From positions 345,077-409,076 of the forward strand of contig PERL01000001.1 of assembly GCA_002928735.1 (NCBI GenBank): a stretch of 64,000 nt of DNA, read 5' to 3'. The stretch's first letter is position 1. Every line of letters begins with the position of its first letter. Under the pieces are notes generated by a model. The model did no database searches, was not told the DNA's origin, and saw only the letters and a list, made by a program, of their open reading frames with translations. This DNA comes from Hyphomicrobium sp. (GTDB lineage: Bacteria; Pseudomonadota; Alphaproteobacteria; Rhizobiales; Hyphomicrobiaceae). The translations under genes and the position numbers were made by a program. Shown in pieces: positions 62,484 to 64,000 of the stretch.

Positions 62484-63247
62484 CTGACGCCGATTCCGAC
62501 ATAGTAGGTCTCCTCGGAATCGTTCGGCGCTTGCAGCACCGACGCGCTCAATCCGAAGGACTTAGACTTGTATTGCAGCCCCGCCGACCACGGCGTCTGC
62601 TCCACGTCCTTGTCGCGCGTATTGACTTCACCGATGAGGAAGATGGACCGAATGACCTCGATCTCCAGGCCCGCGAACCCGGTCGTCACATCCACATCGC
62701 GCTCCGCCCATGTCTGGCGAAGCCCGCCATGCACGCGCAGCCCGCGCATAACCTCGCCGCCGCCGAGCGCAAACCCTTTCGACGCCGATAGGAACACACT
62801 GTGCGCGGCCCGCTCCTCGTCACCGAAACCGGCGATCCCTCCGACCGAGACCTCCGGCAACACCTCGCTCTCGCGCATCACGCGCGCCCGCGCATTGAAC
62901 GACCCGACCTCGAACGAGCTGTCGCCGTTCACAGTTTCGTCGACCCCGTGAATAAAGAGGCCAAACCCGGAAATCTCCAGCCAGTCCGTCACGCCGTACG
63001 TCGCCAGCACGCCGTTCCATTGAAAGTGGTCACCGCGATTTTCGCGGAACGCCATGCAGCTTTCCATCGAGAAGGCATTCTTCGGCAGGATGCCCGACGT
63101 CGGGTTCTGAAACAGGCCGGTCGGGCCGGCCAGTGTGATCAAGCCGACGCTGGCAATATGCGCATAAGGTTCGTCCGTCGAGGCATGTGCTGAAGTCGAC
63201 GCCGCACTGGTACTCGTCAACAGGGCGAGGAGAAACCGCGCGCGCAT
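62477..63247 (-). CDS. Predicted outer-membrane beta-barrel or secreted protein
   Basis: About 256 residues from ATG 63247 (MRARFLLALLTSTSAASTSA), a signal peptide cut near AHA (about 22). The mature part is beta-rich with repeated short strands ending in an aromatic C-terminal residue (TYYVGIGVSY), as in outer-membrane barrels. No specific family can be named. Its stop overlaps the cyclase stop by 7 bp in convergent orientation. Confidence 0.7.
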   Translation of the reverse strand: MRARFLLALLTSTSAASTSAHASTDEPYAHIASVGLITLAGPTGLFQNPTSGILPKNAFSMESCMAFRENRGDHFQWNGVLATYGVTDWLEISGFGLFIHGVDETVNGDSSFEVGSFNARARVMRESEVLPEVSVGGIAGFGDEERAAHSVFLSASKGFALGGGEVMRGLRVHGGLRQTWAERDVDVTTGFAGLEIEVIRSIFLIGEVNTRDKDVEQTPWSAGLQYKSKSFGLSASVLQAPNDSEETYYVGIGVSY

Positions 63248-63591
63248 ATCATGCTCCACGACAGTAAAAACCGGAATCGGCAAGGAGACGGCGTGGCAAC
63301 GGCCCAGCCTTCAGCCACGTGCCCGAATCACTCACCACATACGACAGTATTGGGCATTATCCGGCCACATCCAATTCCGCATGTGTCGCGCCAAGCGTTG
63401 GCTTGCCCGGAAGACCTGCACCGATCGGTCCAATAAAGGAATGATCCCCCCCATCACTCAAGGATCAAGATCGAATGCTGAAGAATCGATCGAGTGCAAC
63501 CAAGCCTCGCCGAATGTCAGGCCGTTTCTCCGGCGACAACTAAAGACACGATCCAAATGATCTTTTTTCAGGCTCGGACGTCATCCGCTAC

Positions 63592-63700
63592 AAAAAGCAA
63601 TTTGTGGCTGTTGCGTGCCCCGTCTTCGCACCGAGGACCAGCTGATAAGTCGTTTCCGCAACTGCAACGGACTGCTTCGCTTTAAAAAGCAGACATGTCG
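63592..63700 (+). repeat. Dispersed intergenic repeat, family B copy 2
   Basis: Partner of 47752-47850, same orientation, sharing AATTTGTGGCTGTTGC, CGCACCGAGGA, CTGCAACGGACTGCTTC and AAAGCAGACATGTCG. The stretch 63248-63591 before it holds no supported gene. Confidence 0.75.
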
Positions 63701-64000
63701 AGCCTGCCCCCCTAATCCGAGACCACTATGGACATGGCGCGGAAAGGCCATCGCTCATCTCCCAAATCTGGAACCGAGATCATCTTGAGTCGAGTAGCCA
63801 GATCATGCCAGAGGTTGATGCGCAATCAGGAAAGGACAGGGATTTTCCTGCCCTAAATTTTTTATTACGGAACGATTTGTTGGGTGATCATAGGCTCGAA
63901 ACGTCGACCCGCTGATTAAGAGCGGAGCTTTGGACCCTTTTCGTTCCTTTCCAATACTACGCCAAACTACGCTCAAGGGCTTGAAACGGTTGGAATAAAT
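63701..64000. other. Right-end non-coding sequence
   Basis: No gene seen. Contains an AT-rich patch (63855-63875) and, on the minus strand at about 63900-63940, CTCTTAATCAGCGGGTC, which matches the anticodon-loop region of tRNA-Lys(CTT) without the rest of a tRNA. Confidence 0.35.

Noticed and set aside
63900..63940. Possible tRNA-Lys gene at the right end
   Set aside because: Only the anticodon loop and part of its stem match; the 5' side does not pair and the T-arm is degenerate.
1..64000. CRISPR array
   Set aside because: No evenly spaced repeats with unique spacers; the iteron clusters have no spacer-sized regular gaps.

Overview
The window looks like an alphaproteobacterial chromosome, most likely Hyphomicrobiales (Rhizobiales). 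Evidence: high GC, alphaproteobacterial-type pst and SulP genes, a tRNA-fMet fragment, and degenerate intergenic repeats of the sort that litter Bradyrhizobium/Mesorhizobium-like genomes. This assignment is inference, not a database result. About 45.7 kb on the left is a stack of mobile DNA. About 16.5 kb on the right is ordinary chromosome with relics. No complete tRNA, rRNA or CRISPR array is visible.

1-11.6 kb (minus strand) is one tight defence operon, read right to left: RecB-like nuclease/helicase, half-size specificity protein, HsdM, RhuM, two-TRD HsdS, KwaA, KwaB, HsdR (cut by the window edge). A Kiwa pair therefore sits inside a type I restriction-modification operon, with short overlaps from HsdM down to KwaB. 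11.7-29.4 kb is the body of a mobilizable element: small unknown genes, an ankyrin protein divergent from a TPR-CHAT protease, a DNA methyltransferase, a VirD4/TraG coupling protein, a three-His relaxase with a MobC-like partner and possible oriT, and the anti-restriction protein ArdC. A class II Fic protein follows (29.8-31.0 kb). No mating-pore genes are present, so a helper would be needed for transfer.

31.4-45.7 kb is a compact ~14-kb element with phage-satellite hallmarks: tyrosine integrase at one end, AlpA-like regulator, prim-pol/RepA-type helicase with an iteron origin overlapping its 3' end, GIY-YIG protein, paired palindromic operators, and a lone tail tape-measure protein with no other virion gene. 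Both ends share a 13-bp core identical to the 3' end of tRNA-fMet and tandem GGTACC arm-type repeats. This suggests the left element and this one accreted at a tRNA-fMet locus. A membrane protein with a DC-x11-C loop and a C-terminal DNA-binding-like domain occurs in both elements (25015-26067 and 37792-38922) and looks like an undescribed family.

45.7-47.3 kb is a broken large serine recombinase whose C-terminus is encoded antisense on the tRNA-fMet 3' end. From 47.3 kb onward: dispersed intergenic repeats, a PilZ protein, the pstSCAB phosphate transporter, an IS110/IS1111-family insertion, an XRE-SulP pair, a PACE efflux/SpeD polyamine pair, a class III cyclase-ATPase-TPR protein, and an outer-membrane protein. 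Right of 63.25 kb only repeats and unassigned sequence are seen.
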